A stretch of DNA of 64,000 nt from Verpa conica (Eukaryota > Ascomycota > Pezizomycetes > Pezizales > Morchellaceae). Positions 9,700 through 23,412 of the stretch are shown in pieces; the stretch's first letter is position 1, and each line of letters opens with the position of its first letter. The position numbers were made by a program, and so were the translations under genes. The notes under the pieces are model-generated. The model saw nothing but the letters and a program-made list of their open reading frames with translations. It was not told where the DNA came from and did not search any database. Where the stretch lies: positions 1,240,001 to 1,304,000 of the forward strand of contig JAUFSD010000012.1 of assembly GCA_033030425.1 (NCBI GenBank). The letters are read 5' to 3'.

Positions 9700-12285
9700 C
9701 TATTGACCCTCAATACTCCTAACTGCACTCTGCAACGCCCCATCAATATCTGGGTGGAAAAACGGCCTCTTCACACTTCCCAACACCTTTCTCTTCGGTT
9801 CTGAGTTGTTCGTGATCCTGGCCGGCACCGGTTCAACCTCATTGCTACTCCTTGTGGAGTTATCCCCCTCAGTCAATGGGCGGTTCGCCTCCTCATCAAA
9901 GCCCTTCTTTTCATCCAGATCTTCACCATTCCCCAGAACCTCCACAGACTCAGCAACACTAAACACTGGTGTCCATCCCTTCTTCCCAGCTGTAAAGTCC
10001 TCAGTCGGGTATCCAAACCCTCCCGCTGCAAGAGCACGTTTAGTCCACCTGTTGCTAATGGCCGCAAAATGCCATTCGACCTTTTCAGGAGATGCATGGC
10101 GATCGAGCTGGTTGCGCACGTCAATGAGGTTCTGCACAGATGTGATGTCGACGTTATTGACGGAAGAAAAGTCGATAATAATCGCCTTGAGAGTGGGTCG
10201 GTTGTCGGTTGTGTCGGCGCCCTTTTTCGGGCCAGGGTCATTCCATGGGCGGTCACCAGCGTCGAGCATGAGTGTGGGGTTTGTAGGGCGGGTGACATTG
10301 AAGATGTAGGAAACAAGGTACTCAGTATAGTGGGATGCGTTCGAGTAGACAAAACCTATAGATGTTAGTACATAAGTATAGTAAACAGGATTAGGGTAGA
10401 TTTACCTTCTGAGAAACGGTAGATGAATACACCTGGATACGGGCTAACGACTTCGATGCCAGGATTGGAGCCATCCTTATGATCCAATGGCAGGAAAACA
10501 TTGCGAGAGCTAGTAAGATCAAGGCTCCTCCCAAGACTATTTTTGGTACGCCCCGAAACATCAGTGGGCGAACCCCTGGGTGAATCACCGCTCCCTCTTC
10601 GAGTATCATCACTAGCGATAAGGCGATCTCCAGCAACCGAGTGGATCTTGACACGCCCCAAGAAGTGTCCCCTTGCCTTTGCGATCCGGAACAACAAAAC
10701 TGCGGCAGAAACAGCAACAGTGACGTAGATACCATTCTCGATATTAGTGAAGATGGTAACAAAGACACCAGCAAAGAAGATGACAACCTCCAGCGGGGAA
10801 ACGAGCCAGAACTTGTAGACGGTATTCGGGGGGGTGATCAAGTCACCAACAGCGTGGATGATGACCGCAGAAAGACTAGAGTTCGGGATATAGTAAAAGA
10901 CAGTGGTGAGAAGGTAGAGAGCCAAGAGAACAACAACCCCGGTAATAACACCAGCAAAAGGTGTACGAACACCAGCCTTCGATTTGATAGCGGTACGGGA
11001 GAAGGAGCCAGTTGCAGGGTATCCACCGAAAAATGGACCAAAAATGTTGGTGATTCCAATGGCAATCATTTCTTGCGAAGGGTTGATTGTGTAGTTGTTG
11101 ATCCTACCGAAAGACTTTGAAATAGCGATATGTTCAATCAACAGGACAATTACTGTTGCTGGAAGCTCTGACTGGAAAGCCCCGAAAATTTCCCCATCGA
11201 TCCTCGGAACCCCCATATGCTGGAATCCACTAGGCACAGTCTGCAAGATCTTGAAAAGCGGCTTCTTCTTTCGGTGGCGGTTGACCAACCACGAAATCAT
11301 AGTATAAAGCAAAATAACGAAGGCAGTTCTTAGAGTCGCCAAAAAGAACCAGGTCTTCTTGTGGCGAGGGAACTTCTTGGTCAAAAAGCCGGTTGTGAAC
11401 CATCTCAACAGATACAACATGAAGAGCGCCGTCAATCCCATGGCAGCATCAATCTTAGTAGAGGGAAGATGTTTGAAGCTGTTGATAATGACGAGATATG
11501 TCGGTCCACGTGTGTTGAACCCAGACATTCCCATCAAACTAGAAACTTGGCCAGCAGCAATGCTGATTGCGGAACCAGTCATGAACGCGGCAATTGCTGT
11601 GAGTGGGATATATTCAACGATGAAACCAAGACGTAGCAAGCCCAGCGCGGTTACAATTCCTCCAGCAACTAGTGCTAGTCCTGAGGCCACAGCTTGTGCA
11701 GGCAGATCTGGTGATTTTGCGACAATGTTACCGACAAGTGTTGACATGACCGCAACAGGCCCAATTGTGATATCCTTGGAAGTTGCAAAGAACCAATAGA
11801 TCATGACACCGACAAAAGATGAGTAAAGTCCGAATTCAACAGGGAGATTAGCAAGCTTTGCATATGCCACTATAATACACAATTAGTCCCAATTCCTAAT
11901 CTCAGACTAGCTTAGTATAAAGAAGAAACTTACTTCCTTGAGGAATGACGACACATCCAACAGTGATACCAGCGACCAGATCCCCGTAAAGCCATTTCAA
12001 ATTGTATCTATGAATCCAACTAACGAAAGGGAAAAGACTCAAGGTATATTCAACAGCCCCCGGTAAAGTTGGCTTGAATTCACTTATCCACTCAATTACT
12101 GTGGGCTCTTCCTCAATGTACGCGTCCGAAGACGTTGAGCGGATAGATCCAGGTCGGGCAGTTTCAGCTCCAGTTGGGATATTAATTGGAGGATTCTGAG
12201 CCAGAATAGCTGGGGTGAGATCGATCCCGAGAACCTTTGCTAGACCATGACCGATTTTTGCCGAGGCAGACTTTGGTTCCGCCAT
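9700..12285 (-). CDS. SulP-family sulfate permease with STAS domain
   Basis: Three exons: 12285-11934, 11869-10406 and 10355-9700, giving 823 aa. Introns are 64 bp (GTAAGT..TATAG) and 50 bp (GTAAAT..TATAG). The first junction rebuilds CVVIPQG-MAYAKLANLPVEFG and the second FIYRFSEG-FVYSNASHYTEY, so the splicing is well determined. The N-terminus is cytosolic; a SulP transmembrane core follows (GDLVAGITVG, ATSKDITIGPVAVMS, GFNTRGPTYLV, PATGSFSRTA), then a C-terminal STAS domain with IIIDFSSVNNVDITSVQNL near residue 670. Family role: proton-coupled sulfate uptake at the plasma membrane, feeding sulfur assimilation. ATG at 12285 was preferred over an upstream one at 12342. It could carry a related oxyanion, but sulfate is the usual substrate. 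Confidence 0.93.
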
Positions 12286-15200
12286 TGTTTGCGTTGAAGA
12301 GTGTTCAGAAACCCGTGAGAGGTTTGATATGAACAGCAACAACGGGCAAACAGATGAGAGGTGCGAAGAGGAGAGATAAAGAAGGGATGGAAGGTGGATG
12401 TCAAGGACTTTTGACGGTGAGGTGGGAGAATCGGATGAACTAAGGACGGGGGGGCCCTTGAATTTGTAATTTTGTAGTCAAGACCCTAATATCGGTGATG
12501 GGTGGGGAGCTAAAGTTCGTGATATTGCAGAATTCTCCCGTGCAGTGTTGCCACTAGTGGTCCTTTGTCCCGATCTTACCTGCAGGCGTCTAATCCTGCT
12601 GCTGCTGCTGCCTATGATGCTGCTGATGTAGATCTTGGGAAGGGACCGCCTCGTGCACCCTTTTTATTTAGCCATAATAATACTTCCATTCTGGACCAGT
12701 TTTTTTTTTCTGGGGACCCAGGATTTGGAGGCGAAGAGAAGACTCGGGTTAGTGGGGGTGTTGTGGGGGAGGGTTGGTTTTGGCCCTGTCGCTAATTCGA
12801 CGTCGAGGCTGCCCAATCAGCGTACCGAGGGAAGGCGACATTGCGGAGCTCCATGTCGCAACTACGGCACAAGCCACAAAAGCCTGGGCGTTAATCTCCG
12901 CGTATTCTTCATCACTACCCCCATCTGCCCATTATCAACTGGCCTTCCCAAAGCGGTTTCCAACACAATACTTGGAAAAAGTAATCTGAGAGGGGAGGGG
13001 GGGGGACAGAATGTTTCTAGAGAAGCCTTAGAACACGAATTGTTTGTTTTTTTCTGCTTGAATTCGGTGCACCCGATTGGTGATCCTTAACTCTGGAGAC
13101 GAAGGTAAGCTTTTGCGCAGCTGGAGAGGGAACATGCAGTGTAACCACAACCTCTCAAGCGGCGAGCTGCCACCGTCGAGTCAAACCAGCACGTTCTCTT
13201 GCATGTTACCAGCCAACCACCATCTGCGGGGAAGCTTGTTCGCTTTTGTCCACGCGGATACAGCGTGTAACAGCTTGTACCTAATTGCGACTGGCGTAAC
13301 AGCGCTGCATAAGTAAATGGCAGAAACATTGTCCTAGCGGGGAGAGTGGAGGGGGAAGGGGGGCTATAGGAGTTTCGCATATGTGCGATAAACCATTGAG
13401 AACCGAGCGGGGGAACTGATTGCTGTAGAGAAGCGAGTACCAGGATCTAGTATACCAGTACCTAAGCCGCATCAACCCAAGCAAATTACTACCGATGGGT
13501 GGGGGGAACGTAGACGACGATGCCGCCAGTCACTTCTCACTATCGATGGCGTGCTTAGGCCAGTATTTGGACAGATATTGCACCATAAATATTCCACACA
13601 ATACCTAGCTCTAACAGCTCGCAAGCTTTACTGTAAGGCACGGGAGATTTGCTTTGTTTAAACAGAATTCATCTTCACTTGGCAAAGCTATCAGTCATAT
13701 TGAAAAGCTCAAATTTTCACTCTCACTATCGGTTTCCCTGCCGTTGTAATGACGGTTTTAGAAAATGCCTTGATGTGCTGTTGATCCTTCAGATGTCTTT
13801 CTGCAAGCTGCAATATACAGGGGAGGAGGAGAGGGGGGGGGATCCAACACAAAACCTAAACACTCGTCCACGTACAACAAATACTGCAAATACTAAGACT
13901 CAAAGACCAGAGAAAGACCCCAAAGCTACCTATCACAAAGCTCCCCCCGATCGACAACCACATTTCGGCTGAGTCCGCATAGCTAAAGGCTCTTTTTGAA
14001 AACCTCAAACAAAACCTCAAGCTACACCTAGCTAGTGGCTGACCTGATTCAAGATCCAATAAACCCCCCACTCCGCGATCCGTGACTCCAACTACCGCGA
14101 AAAGCCGCCAAAAATAAAAAACTAGGGGGAAAAAAAAAACCAAATCAGTGGCAAGGGCTTCCCTTTCCTTTTCAGCCAATACTTTTTCTTTTTTCCTCAC
14201 CCTCCCCCCCAAGACCCGCCCGAGCGGTACAACTACCTTTCTTTCTTTTCTAGGTGTCATACAGCACGCGAGCCTTGCATCTTTGGGAGGGGTGTATTAA
14301 TCTATCGAACTATCAAACTATCTTAAATATATCTTACCCTGGTACAAGGGGGGGGGGACCCCAATAACCCAATTAAGCCTGACAATTTCCGATGGTTTAC
14401 TATGCTCTTGTGACTTCTTACCTACTTCAAGAACCGGTCTAGCAAACCTGCTAGCTAGCTAGCTGTGAGGATTATCATGTGCCTAGCTAGTCGGCGATTC
14501 CCGATCCAAGGTGCATGGGTAGTATAGCTTTTTTTTTTTTTTTTTTTTTTTTCAATACCGGCCCCGTATCCAGGTTAAGATACTTTATGATTCCCGAGGG
14601 CTATAACCCACACGTGTCAAACGCTACTCGAGGGCGAATATACATGAATGGTGTGTGGGGGGTATATAACGATAATATGTCTTGGCGGGGAAGTGATGAT
14701 AATCCGAGAAACTCTAGAACTTTTATCCGTTAGTCCGTAGATAGATAGTTTTTTTTTTTTTAATCTATTTAAGTTTTTATATCTGTGTGTGTGTGTTATG
14801 CACGACACTCATAGGCTGTTTGATAGATTAGCGAGAAACAAAAATAAATAATAAAAAAAACTATAAAAATAAAAATAAAAATAAAAATAAAAACCAGGTT
14901 TGCATAAGGACGGTACCCACGGGAAGGGAGGGAGGGGAGAGTTTTTTTTTTTTTTTACCAAGAGCCTGGAACCTGGAATTTGTAAGTTCTGGGGTCTAGA
15001 CGATCGAAGCTTTAGTGAGCTGGAACAGTTGTCAAAATCCAGCGATATGTCAAAAAAACAAAAAAACAAAAAACGATAGAAGGGTGGAAGATTTGATAGG
15101 GGAGGGAGGGATGGAGGGGTGGCATGTAAACACATTAGTGGTGTTGTAAAAATCCTCCAATCTCTTGCCATATTCTTCTCCCCTCCAATCCAAATCATAA

Positions 15201-17767
15201 AAATCCCCCCTGGTAAGCATTTTAATCCCACGTTTCTATATCCTGGTAATTAGAAGTTGTGGTAGATGATAGCCCCAATATCAACGGACTTATCCGGATT
15301 GCGTGATTTGTACGGTTTCACTCGCCTTTGCATGCGGTTATTGAGTACTGGACTAAGCACTCCGTATATATGAACGGCGAATTCCCCAAATCTCTCAACA
15401 ACGCCACTTCGCCGCAACAAGGGGGGGGGAGGGAGGGAAGGCTTGGTGTGGATGCTTGTTCTCATTACGGTACGATAAGTGCGAAGAGTTAGATCTGCGT
15501 GGGGAATATTGAGTTTTTTTTTTTTTTTTCTTCTTTGATCTTTGGGGTTTTGACAGAGTTGCCACTGGGGGGGCACGCGACACAGGTAAGCAAGATGAGG
15601 TCTAGTGTTTCTCAAACAGGGCTTTTGCAAAAAACGGGAATTTGGGACTTGTGGTGCAGGTTTTTTGGGAGATCGGTTCATGGGTGATCACTCGGAGTTG
15701 ATGGGGAGATGGAAACTTCCGGTCCTTGGTTTGGGTCTTGCTTCTTTACTATGGTTGAGATATATCATTATTACAGAATACTTACGAGGTGGCTCTGTGG
15801 TTGTCGCGCTGATCTAGGTGTGCTCCAGGTTTTAGGGGGGGAGGTTGTGCGCCGGTGTTTGTGGGCAATTCTTGGAACTGACGGGGGGAAAAGGCGAGGA
15901 ACTTGCAGTTGACGTTAATCTGGTCAAGTCGAGGATTTCTTTAGGATCTTTGGTTGATATCAGGGCTCTCGTTGTGGTTGATGGGCATTTCTTGTAACAC
16001 ATTCATCGTCAAGATCCTTTGCTTCATAGCCCAGTTTTGGTTCAACCGCCCTCAACTTCATCGAGAAGCACCATTCTGCTTGCTGGACTTACTACTATCG
16101 CTTAACCAGGTGGATACTTAATTTTTGGACTCTATTTACTTCGTTAATTCAAGTCTACTCCTCTTACTACGTCGAAACGAACCCCTAACCTACCCTTTGA
16201 TGCTTGACCTTTGACATCCAACACCGACTCGACTCGACTCCTTAACCACCACTCTAATTCAAAAGAATCTAGCCTATCATACGCTTCCAAGACCCTAGAT
16301 TTCTCAATACTTTCTGTACTCCACGGAAAAAGGTCCACGATATCCATTCGACGCGTCGCAGCTTTCAGTCCACAGAACCCCTGATTCTGGCCCATCTTCA
16401 CAACACACTTTATCAAACCAGAATATTTACAGCTTCTAGTTCTAATAATTGTTTTTATGCCTCTTTACTCTCAGATACTCCGGTGTTTGTCGAACTTGCT
16501 GGACAATTTCTCACTCTCGAATGCTCTCAACCCCCTTTCACGAACCCAAATAAGGCCTCAGTCATGAAAACCACCATAGACCTCTTACTACATGACCTTT
16601 CATGGTACTCTGACTCTAGAACAATAGGGTTTATGGGAATCCTACTCCCTAACCTTCAAAAAAAACACCGCGTTTCAATAACCACCAGTACACAAAAGTT
16701 AACCGTCAGCGAAGCTACCGCCTTACAACCACCGAGTCCATACCCTATCACATTATTCTCCTCAAAGGTGGCCATCTCCCCATACTTATTTTCTGTAGTG
16801 GCACCTACGACAACGAAACTCGGTCAATGAGTAGATTCTGGCTCTGCTCTGCTCTAGCTGAACATAAATACAAAAACCTCAGTATCAACGACTTCCGTGG
16901 GGGGATCCTACTCTTACTTCAGGATTACACATGAGCACAAAGTCCCATTCTTTAATTCAAGAGATTCTAGGCTGTTATCACGCACAGAATGGCAAAGAGG
17001 GACACCAGCACCACTCTCCATCTCGTATTTACGATTAACTAATCCGTTCATTCATCTCACTCTCCACTTAGAAAACTAACTCCTTAATTCACCTATATAG
17101 TCTTCACCTATCTAACAAATACCAGCCCAATCTACACTTCTACATTTTACTCCCCCCCCCCCATCCATTCACCACTAGACTCCATAACGAGTAAAATGTA
17201 CAGATCACCCCCGGGAAAATATTACTCCGACCCATCCTAGCCCATCCTAACCCATCTCAGCCGAACCGGCACTTCTACCGACATCACTAACCTCCCCCCC
17301 AATATATCACATTAGATATTCAAAAAAAAAAAAAGAGCAGTAAAATTGAGCGCTAATGAATAGGAGGGAACAAAAACCCTGCTTTGAATACGCGTACGAT
17401 CGCGGATCTAGATCTGACCCCGCAAATCGCCCAAATAGGCTTACGTTACCTTTATACCCCCTACCAATTCGTCTCTCTTCCCCCCTCCCTAATGTATGTA
17501 CCTTGAAACACGGCGTGAGAAATGAATATTATACATGTTTGAAGCGACAGGAAGGGGTTTTGTTTTTTCTCCTCTTTCTTCCTGCTCTTTTTCTTTTTAC
17601 TGTACTATGGATTACTGGAAACGTGTATATTGAATATATCTATAAAACTCGGGAAGGGAGAAAAGGAAAGACCAAGTTAAAACAAAAAAAAAAATCTATA
17701 ATATTGGCACGTTATAAAAAGCAAAGAGAAACAGTACATTACAGTACAGTAATCACACACTTCATCG
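12286..17767. other. Long gene-poor, homopolymer-rich region
   Basis: No reading frame here has recognisable domains, splice support or sensible composition. Contents: a short CTG-rich patch near 12600; many poly-G/C runs (for example 13000-13010, 14349-14357, 17153-17162); poly-T tracts at 14529-14552, 14751-14761, 14943-14956 and 15515-15529; an AAAAT pentanucleotide array around 14865-14893. The longest sober frame is 90 codons on the minus strand at 16144-16416 (MDIVDLFPWSTES...), which I cannot support as a gene. The region may hold promoters or non-coding RNA; sequence alone does not show it. Confidence 0.6.
14865..14893. repeat. AAAAT pentanucleotide microsatellite
   Basis: About five consecutive AAAAT units directly after an A-rich stretch, in non-coding DNA. 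Confidence 0.85.
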
Positions 17768-18238
17768 TTATGTAGAATAATCCAAAACCACACTTTCAAC
17801 CCCACGCCTGACACCACCAGCCCACCCCGCAACACCCCTCTCCCTCATCATGAAAGCAACCACTGCTTCCTTCGCCTCTTTCTGGCCGATAGACCTCTCC
17901 AAGACCAGACTCCTCAAGATCTGGGCAACCTCTCTTTTCTGGTGGACAGTGATTGTCGGAAGACACTTGACCACCTTCTCATGCAGTAGCTTGCGCTCGC
18001 GCTCCGGGAGGGTTGTTGGGGTTCCTGAGAAGAGTGTTTCTAACAGGGTTGGGAAATCTTCGACTTCATCGTCGCTGGGTGAGGGGGGGAGTGGTGTTGA
18101 TGTGAGGGACCGCGTTGGCGGTGTCACCATGTGTGCTGGGAGGTCGTTCCAGTGCTCTTTGATGGTCCCCGACTGATGGGATGTCGCCGAGGACGACGAT
18201 GAGACGGCGCGGGATAGAGGGGTGCGTGTTGGGAGCAT
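17768..18238 (-). CDS. Small hypothetical protein
   Basis: 156 aa, not recognised. The N-terminal half is Ser/Thr/Pro-rich with HWNDLPAHMVTPP near 28-40. The C-terminal half is an ordered, helical, charged region (ERKLLHEKVVKCLPTITVHQKREVAQILRSL, then IGQKEAKEAVVAFMM). The frame stays open for about 35 codons upstream of the ATG at 18238 without another ATG. A first exon joined at an AG near 18363 is therefore possible. Composition and the ordered C-terminus favour a real gene; function unknown. Confidence 0.5.
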   Translation of the reverse strand: MLPTRTPLSRAVSSSSSATSHQSGTIKEHWNDLPAHMVTPPTRSLTSTPLPPSPSDDEVEDFPTLLETLFSGTPTTLPERERKLLHEKVVKCLPTITVHQKREVAQILRSLVLERSIGQKEAKEAVVAFMMRERGVAGWAGGVRRGVESVVLDYST

Positions 18239-19433
18239 TTTTCTTCTCGTGGAGGGTTAGCCGGAATGAGCGTAGGGTTGGTGTTGGGGGACGGGTCTCA
18301 GGGGAGAGTTGTGTGAAGACTCGTTGCCGGGTGTGGGCTGCGCTAGCCGGAGTTAACTGTCATCGTTTATCACTCGGTGTGGATATATCTTCTATGAGCA
18401 CTTCCTCTGGGATGCTTCTCTAGTTGCCTCATCTACAGCTGTATTGCTTAAATGATATACAGCGTCTTTGGATCTATGGCACTATGGCTTTCTAGACATT
18501 AACCCCTCATAGTTGGGCTTTACGGCTGGCCGGCATAAGGCGTGGTCTAGCAAATGTATTTCTACGATGAATTACTACGCATATGATAATCTACTACCCA
18601 TAAACTTAGACCAAAGTCATATCCTATTTGAGGAACGCTATATGTATGGGGAGACAAAAATATAACCAACAGCCTGTAGATCATGACGCTTCAACGTCTT
18701 AAGATGGGCATCAAAACGGAAACTACACCCCTATATTAACAATATCTATACTTGCTAAAAAAATAAAAACGACGATCCCATTATGTAAGACTGCAATATC
18801 TCGGCGATACCGAACGAGACCAGGTCGTGGGCGTTGGCAATTGGCCTAAGCCGATCGATATCGAGATATCAAGATCAGGGTTAGGGTTCCCTGTTACAGC
18901 GCTGTGAAAGACAATGCTGTGTCTCAATAACAGATACCCCTAAATTAGTGATAATTTGTAGGTATTTCCCTTTGTACAATTTGTTAATGAAGCCGGTATC
19001 GTTACCTGGAATTCATGAGATATATATGGCCAATGTTTTTGATCATGGTCGCTGTAAGTATACAGTAACCCGTGAGTATCCTAAAACTTGATGTTTACTT
19101 GACATGCCAACACCCACAGCCAGGACTCATTCGGCATCGCCGAGATATTAAAGTATAATAGCGGAATTTACACACAAGATCACAAATCCAAGTAGTCTTC
19201 GCCCTTTACCGAGGCGTTAGGTGTGAATTCCAGCATATTTCCAGTTTTCGAGTAATGCTCGCATTGATTACTCTCGCATATACAGATCTTCAGAGTTGAT
19301 TCTCCGGCAAGTCCGTGATTCCATGATAATGTATAGTAAACTTCTACTCGTAGTTGTGGCTTATGCACAATAGCCCGTATAAAGCACCGCTTAGGCCAAG
19401 TGTTTTTTCCCCACCAAAGCAACAACCACAACA
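18239..19433. other. Intergenic
   Basis: AT-rich spacer between divergent genes. Carries a two-unit TTAGGG-like stretch near 18876 and no supported gene. Confidence 0.5.
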
Positions 19434-20856
19434 ATGTCCGCGAAATTTATTCTCCCAACGATAGCAATTTCAATCGGTTAGTCCAGCCCAGGAGTACTCT
19501 ACAAAATCAATTGACCCCATTGCTAATCTCAAATCAGGTCTCATCCAAGTTCTAGTCCCCCACTTATCACGGTCTGCCACCTTACTTGGCTACCGCCGCG
19601 ATGAAGCCTACCTCACCTCCCCGGCCTACACGAGCACCTTCGACGAGCTCTGCAAAGTCCAGCACGCAGACAAGTTCTACGGTTGCGAGGACCTAAACCT
19701 CGTGAACCTCAATGACGGGAGCACGGTGATATTCGCAGCGTGTCTGAGCGACTATGCGAACCGCAAACGAGTACTCTCCGGCGAGCGCATCCAAGACACA
19801 GCATCCAGAATTGAGTCTGGAGATAACGTTCCAGGAGATAAGATATACAGATGGGACCTTGATAGCGATGAGGTGGTTGAGCTAGAGCTCCAGGGTATGC
19901 CAGGGGGTGATAATGGTGGGGATAGAGGCTTCCATGGGATGGATGTGAATCAACTTCCGGATGGCTCGCTAAGCATCTACGTAATCAACCACCGCCTCAA
20001 CGGTAGTGTTGTAGAGAAGTTCTCGCATAATCCGAAAACTACCTCCTTGACGCATATAGTAACGATTCCAACCGCCGACGGGGGACTCAAGACTCCGAAT
20101 GATATCTACGCTATACCTCATCTTGATGATATCAACGCGTTCTACATCACCGATGAACACCGTTATATGGGCGGGGTTCTTAGAACAATTGAGGATTGGA
20201 CAAGGAGACCTTGGACTAATGTTCACTATCACTCTACCGGCGGATGGAGAGTTGCGCTCTCGGGTATAGCTGGAGTGAATGGTATCACTGGGGATAACAA
20301 GGCCGGTGGAAGAGTCTACGTAGTCTCCTTGCTCAACGGCGAAATCATCGTTGCAGACCAAGACGAAAAAAATCCAGGAGTCCTCAAAGAGCTACAGAGG
20401 ATCCCAACAAGCTTCATGGGCGATAACCCGACTCTGACTTCCTCGGGCGCGGATATATTCATAGCTGGATACACTCGTCCACAGAACCACGCAAACTATC
20501 TTGAGACCCGAGGGGGTCCCGTGCCTGGCTCGATTGTGGCGAGAATCAGCACGAAGCAGCTGGGCTCCGCGTTTTTCGGCGAGGAGGGTGGGTATACGAG
20601 TACGCCGACTGTAGAGGAGTTGTTTGTAGACATTCAGGGACGGTGGATCAACTCAAGTTCTACAGCGGCCTATAGGGAGAGGGCAGTACCTGAGGACAAA
20701 GTCGAGGTTGACGCAGATGAAGAGAGTTCGACTGAGGAAGAGGAGGGTGGAGTGGCAAAGGCTCTTGGTGACTTATACATAACTGGGTTATTCGATAGAG
20801 GTGAGCTATATATTCCGTCCTTTTTGAAACAGAGGTCGATCTCTCGAAAGATTTAG
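19434..20856 (+). CDS. Paraoxonase/arylesterase-like six-bladed propeller protein
   Basis: Two exons: 19434-19476 and 19538-20856, giving 453 aa. The 61-bp intron has GTTAGT, a CTAAT branch site and CAG. The joined N-terminus (SAKFILPTIAISIGLIQVLVPHL) is a hydrophobic signal or signal-anchor as in paraoxonases. Family blocks follow in order: YGCEDLNL near 60, RGFHGMDVNQLPDGSLSIYVINHR near 145-165, LKTPNDIYAIP near 195 and FYITDEH near 210. The Asn/Asp of PND and TDEH match the calcium-binding positions of serum paraoxonase. Family role: calcium-dependent hydrolysis of lactones or aryl esters, extracellular or in the secretory pathway. The substrate is not predictable. A Glu-rich insert lies near residue 415. 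Confidence 0.8.
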
Positions 20857-23205
20857 CAACCCCCCGATGGTCATCGGAGTATACCCCCCCGATTTGATTC
20901 TTAATAGAAAAAAAAACCTTGCCTTAGTTCAGTTCCTACAAAACCGAAAGACCTCCCCTACCCTGCATAGTATATTTTACTTTCGGGGAATTTGCTTTTT
21001 TTTATTAAACTGACTTTTGAATACGTGTCTCCAACAGGGATCCTAAAGTGCAGAGATATATGATGGCGTATGAGATAGGAGCTGGACAGTCGAATCGGGT
21101 TATGATAGCTATTGCTTGTAATGAATAATGAAATGAAAAACTATAGGGGGGGGAGGGAGGCTTGAGAACGAATTGTATTAGTGAGGAAATCAAAAAAAAA
21201 TGTGTAGTCCGCTGACGCCAGTCGAGAATATGAGGTTTTAGCTATCGTTCTATAGGAGAGATAGAACTTCGTAATCTTGATCTATACTACAGAGAATCAA
21301 CGTTTTCTACCCCCCGAGCAACTATGAAGTTTAATTACATTCCTACCCACACCTTGGAAAACCTATTGTGCTCAGGCCTTAGAGCTCTATGTATTTATGA
21401 TTAATTCATTCGTTCCTACTGTACTCACAAAACCAAGACAAAACCAATATTAAGGGCACTTATTTGGAACGAGTCGTCCAGAAAGAGAGAAGTAGAGGGA
21501 AAAGGGGGGGAGAAACCCACGAAAGACGGAGATAAAATTGTGGGGGGATGGGAAGGTCATTAAAGAAGAAAACAAGTAAGGGGGGGGGGAAATTTCAGTT
21601 ACTTTTTATTTCACCTTTTATTTCTTTTTATCTCTCCTATGGTTTGCCCCTTGAGTTTGTTGGTCTGAATACCTACCTACCTTAGAAATGTATTCATTCA
21701 TTCATTCAGGACAACTCGAAAGTATTACACAAAACCGAGTGATATTTTATGAAATACGACGAGACGAGATTACCTGTAGAACCCCTCCCCCCCCCGACCA
21801 TGTATCTACAAAGTACATTCATAATCCTTTACTCGATTACTGACATGGCTGTTTTCTAAACTAGCTCTGAATTAATACATATGCGCCCAACAAGTAGTTA
21901 CTCTGTCCACCTTTCCCACCCCTCCCCCTGCAATGAGCCTAGAAGGAACCCCCCCCCCTGACCGTGCGGTTACTTACATACGTAACTGTAGCCGCCGCCA
22001 CCACCTGATTCTCCGCGATACGCTTCCGATGATGTACGTGTATTTCTCTATGCGTACGCTTATCATTCTAGTTCAAGATGGTTATTATGAGCGGTTTTTT
22101 TTATTGAGCTGGTTTATATTTATGTACATAGAGTATTCTTACGCTATGCTTGTAACCCACCTTAGTGAGAACTACACCAATATTTCTTTGCATTATAGCT
22201 ACTTTATCTAGCCTTGTTTTATTCTCTTCTTCAAAGCGTAAAGATAGCCATAAGTAGTACTATAGGGTAGAAAAAAACGTTAAGATCAAGGAATGGAATG
22301 ATTATTACATTTGAAACAACCCTCATAACCGAAAAGTAGTCGCTTACAGGACTCGGCGATTCTACCAGAACTAGTTCTCGCTAAGGAGAAGAGGAAGAAA
22401 AATGCTCTTATCTCATCACTACGGGGATACGGTTAGGGGGATCTTTAGAAGCACTGTACTGTATTGTATCAATAGGAGGCGAGCTGGTTGTAACGAGTGA
22501 TGTTTCATGATCGCGATATACCCTAGTACAAGCGGGGGAAGCCCAACCAAGATATACCATGTCTGCCGAGTCCCCCGAAATGTGGATACAAACAACAGAG
22601 AATATGTGTGTGCTATTCAATAGTTATGAAAAAACAAGTACTCTACTACATATATGTAGCTCACTAATCCTGCACGTTTCACAGAAAGCTCCAGCCAATC
22701 TATCTGAGGTTTTGAAACGCGCGACTTTCCACTGAGAGCGGCGTTGAACTTTTGAAACGTACTAGGATCGCGAGGGCGACGCGTCACATCCTTTTTTTAA
22801 TAATGTTTTTTAATGTGGAGGATCTTGACTAGGGGAGGGTATTGCCGAACAGTAATAATCTATGGGTGTAACGAAAATATCCATGGTTCCATGGAAGTTT
22901 ACTGGATTTCTGGATTTTCCTCCGAACATACCAGTGCCACGCACAGATGATCCCAGGATCCAGGCCGCTCTGGATATGCGTACGCCTTGTTCCTGGTTAT
23001 TCAACTTATAGCGCCCCCAGGGGCCCAAGAGTCGCTAGTATATAGCGAAAGCTTGTCAACATATACGCGTCCTGCCAGGGGTGGTACAAGGCAGCGGTAA
23101 CTTTGGTTTATTGCACTATATCGTTTCCGGAAATTGATACTCAAAGTATCTATCAAATAATGAATATGTGGAGTTGTAGTGAACGATAAGTGGAGCTGGA
23201 TGATG
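20857..23205. other. Intergenic, homopolymer-rich
   Basis: Many C and G runs and an ATTC tetranucleotide stretch near 21691-21707. Short frames only, none with domain or splice support. Confidence 0.6.
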
Positions 23206-23212
23206 TATAAAA
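23206..23212 (+). promoter_or_regulatory. TATA box of the Pro/Ser/Gly repeat gene
   Basis: TATAAAA followed by a C/T-rich stretch that is a plausible transcription start, about 100 bp before the 5'-UTR intron. Confidence 0.65.
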
Positions 23213-23316
23213 CCACCATTCTTTCCCCCCATCTTCGGTTCATCAGCCAGCTCTCATTCACTTCATTCCACTGCATCTTCAACACTCTTTCTTCTCTTTT
23301 TAATTCAATCATTCAA

Positions 23317-23370
23317 GTAAGTGTTCAATTCTTCACACCAATTAGCCTTTCAGTACTAACCTCCTCATAG
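23317..23370 (+). other. 5'-UTR intron of the repeat-protein gene
   Basis: GTAAGT donor, perfect TACTAAC branch site at 23354-23360 and CATAG acceptor, 54 bp, between TATA box and ATG. Confidence 0.8.
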
Positions 23371-23412
23371 AGACTGTGCCAGTTCACGTCCATTCATTTC
23401 CTCACATTCAAA

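Noticed and set aside
12590..12635. CTG/GCT-rich patch that might encode a poly-Ala or poly-Leu segment
   Set aside because: Short and imperfect, not within any frame I can support.
16144..16416. 90-codon minus-strand frame in the gene desert
   Set aside because: No domain, no splice context and no flanking gene signals.
18870..18890. TTAGGG-like stretch suggesting an interstitial telomere repeat
   Set aside because: Only about two units; too short to distinguish from chance in 64 kb.
21933..22211. 92-codon plus-strand frame with a hydrophobic stretch
   Set aside because: Low-complexity start and no homology-like pattern; chance open frame.
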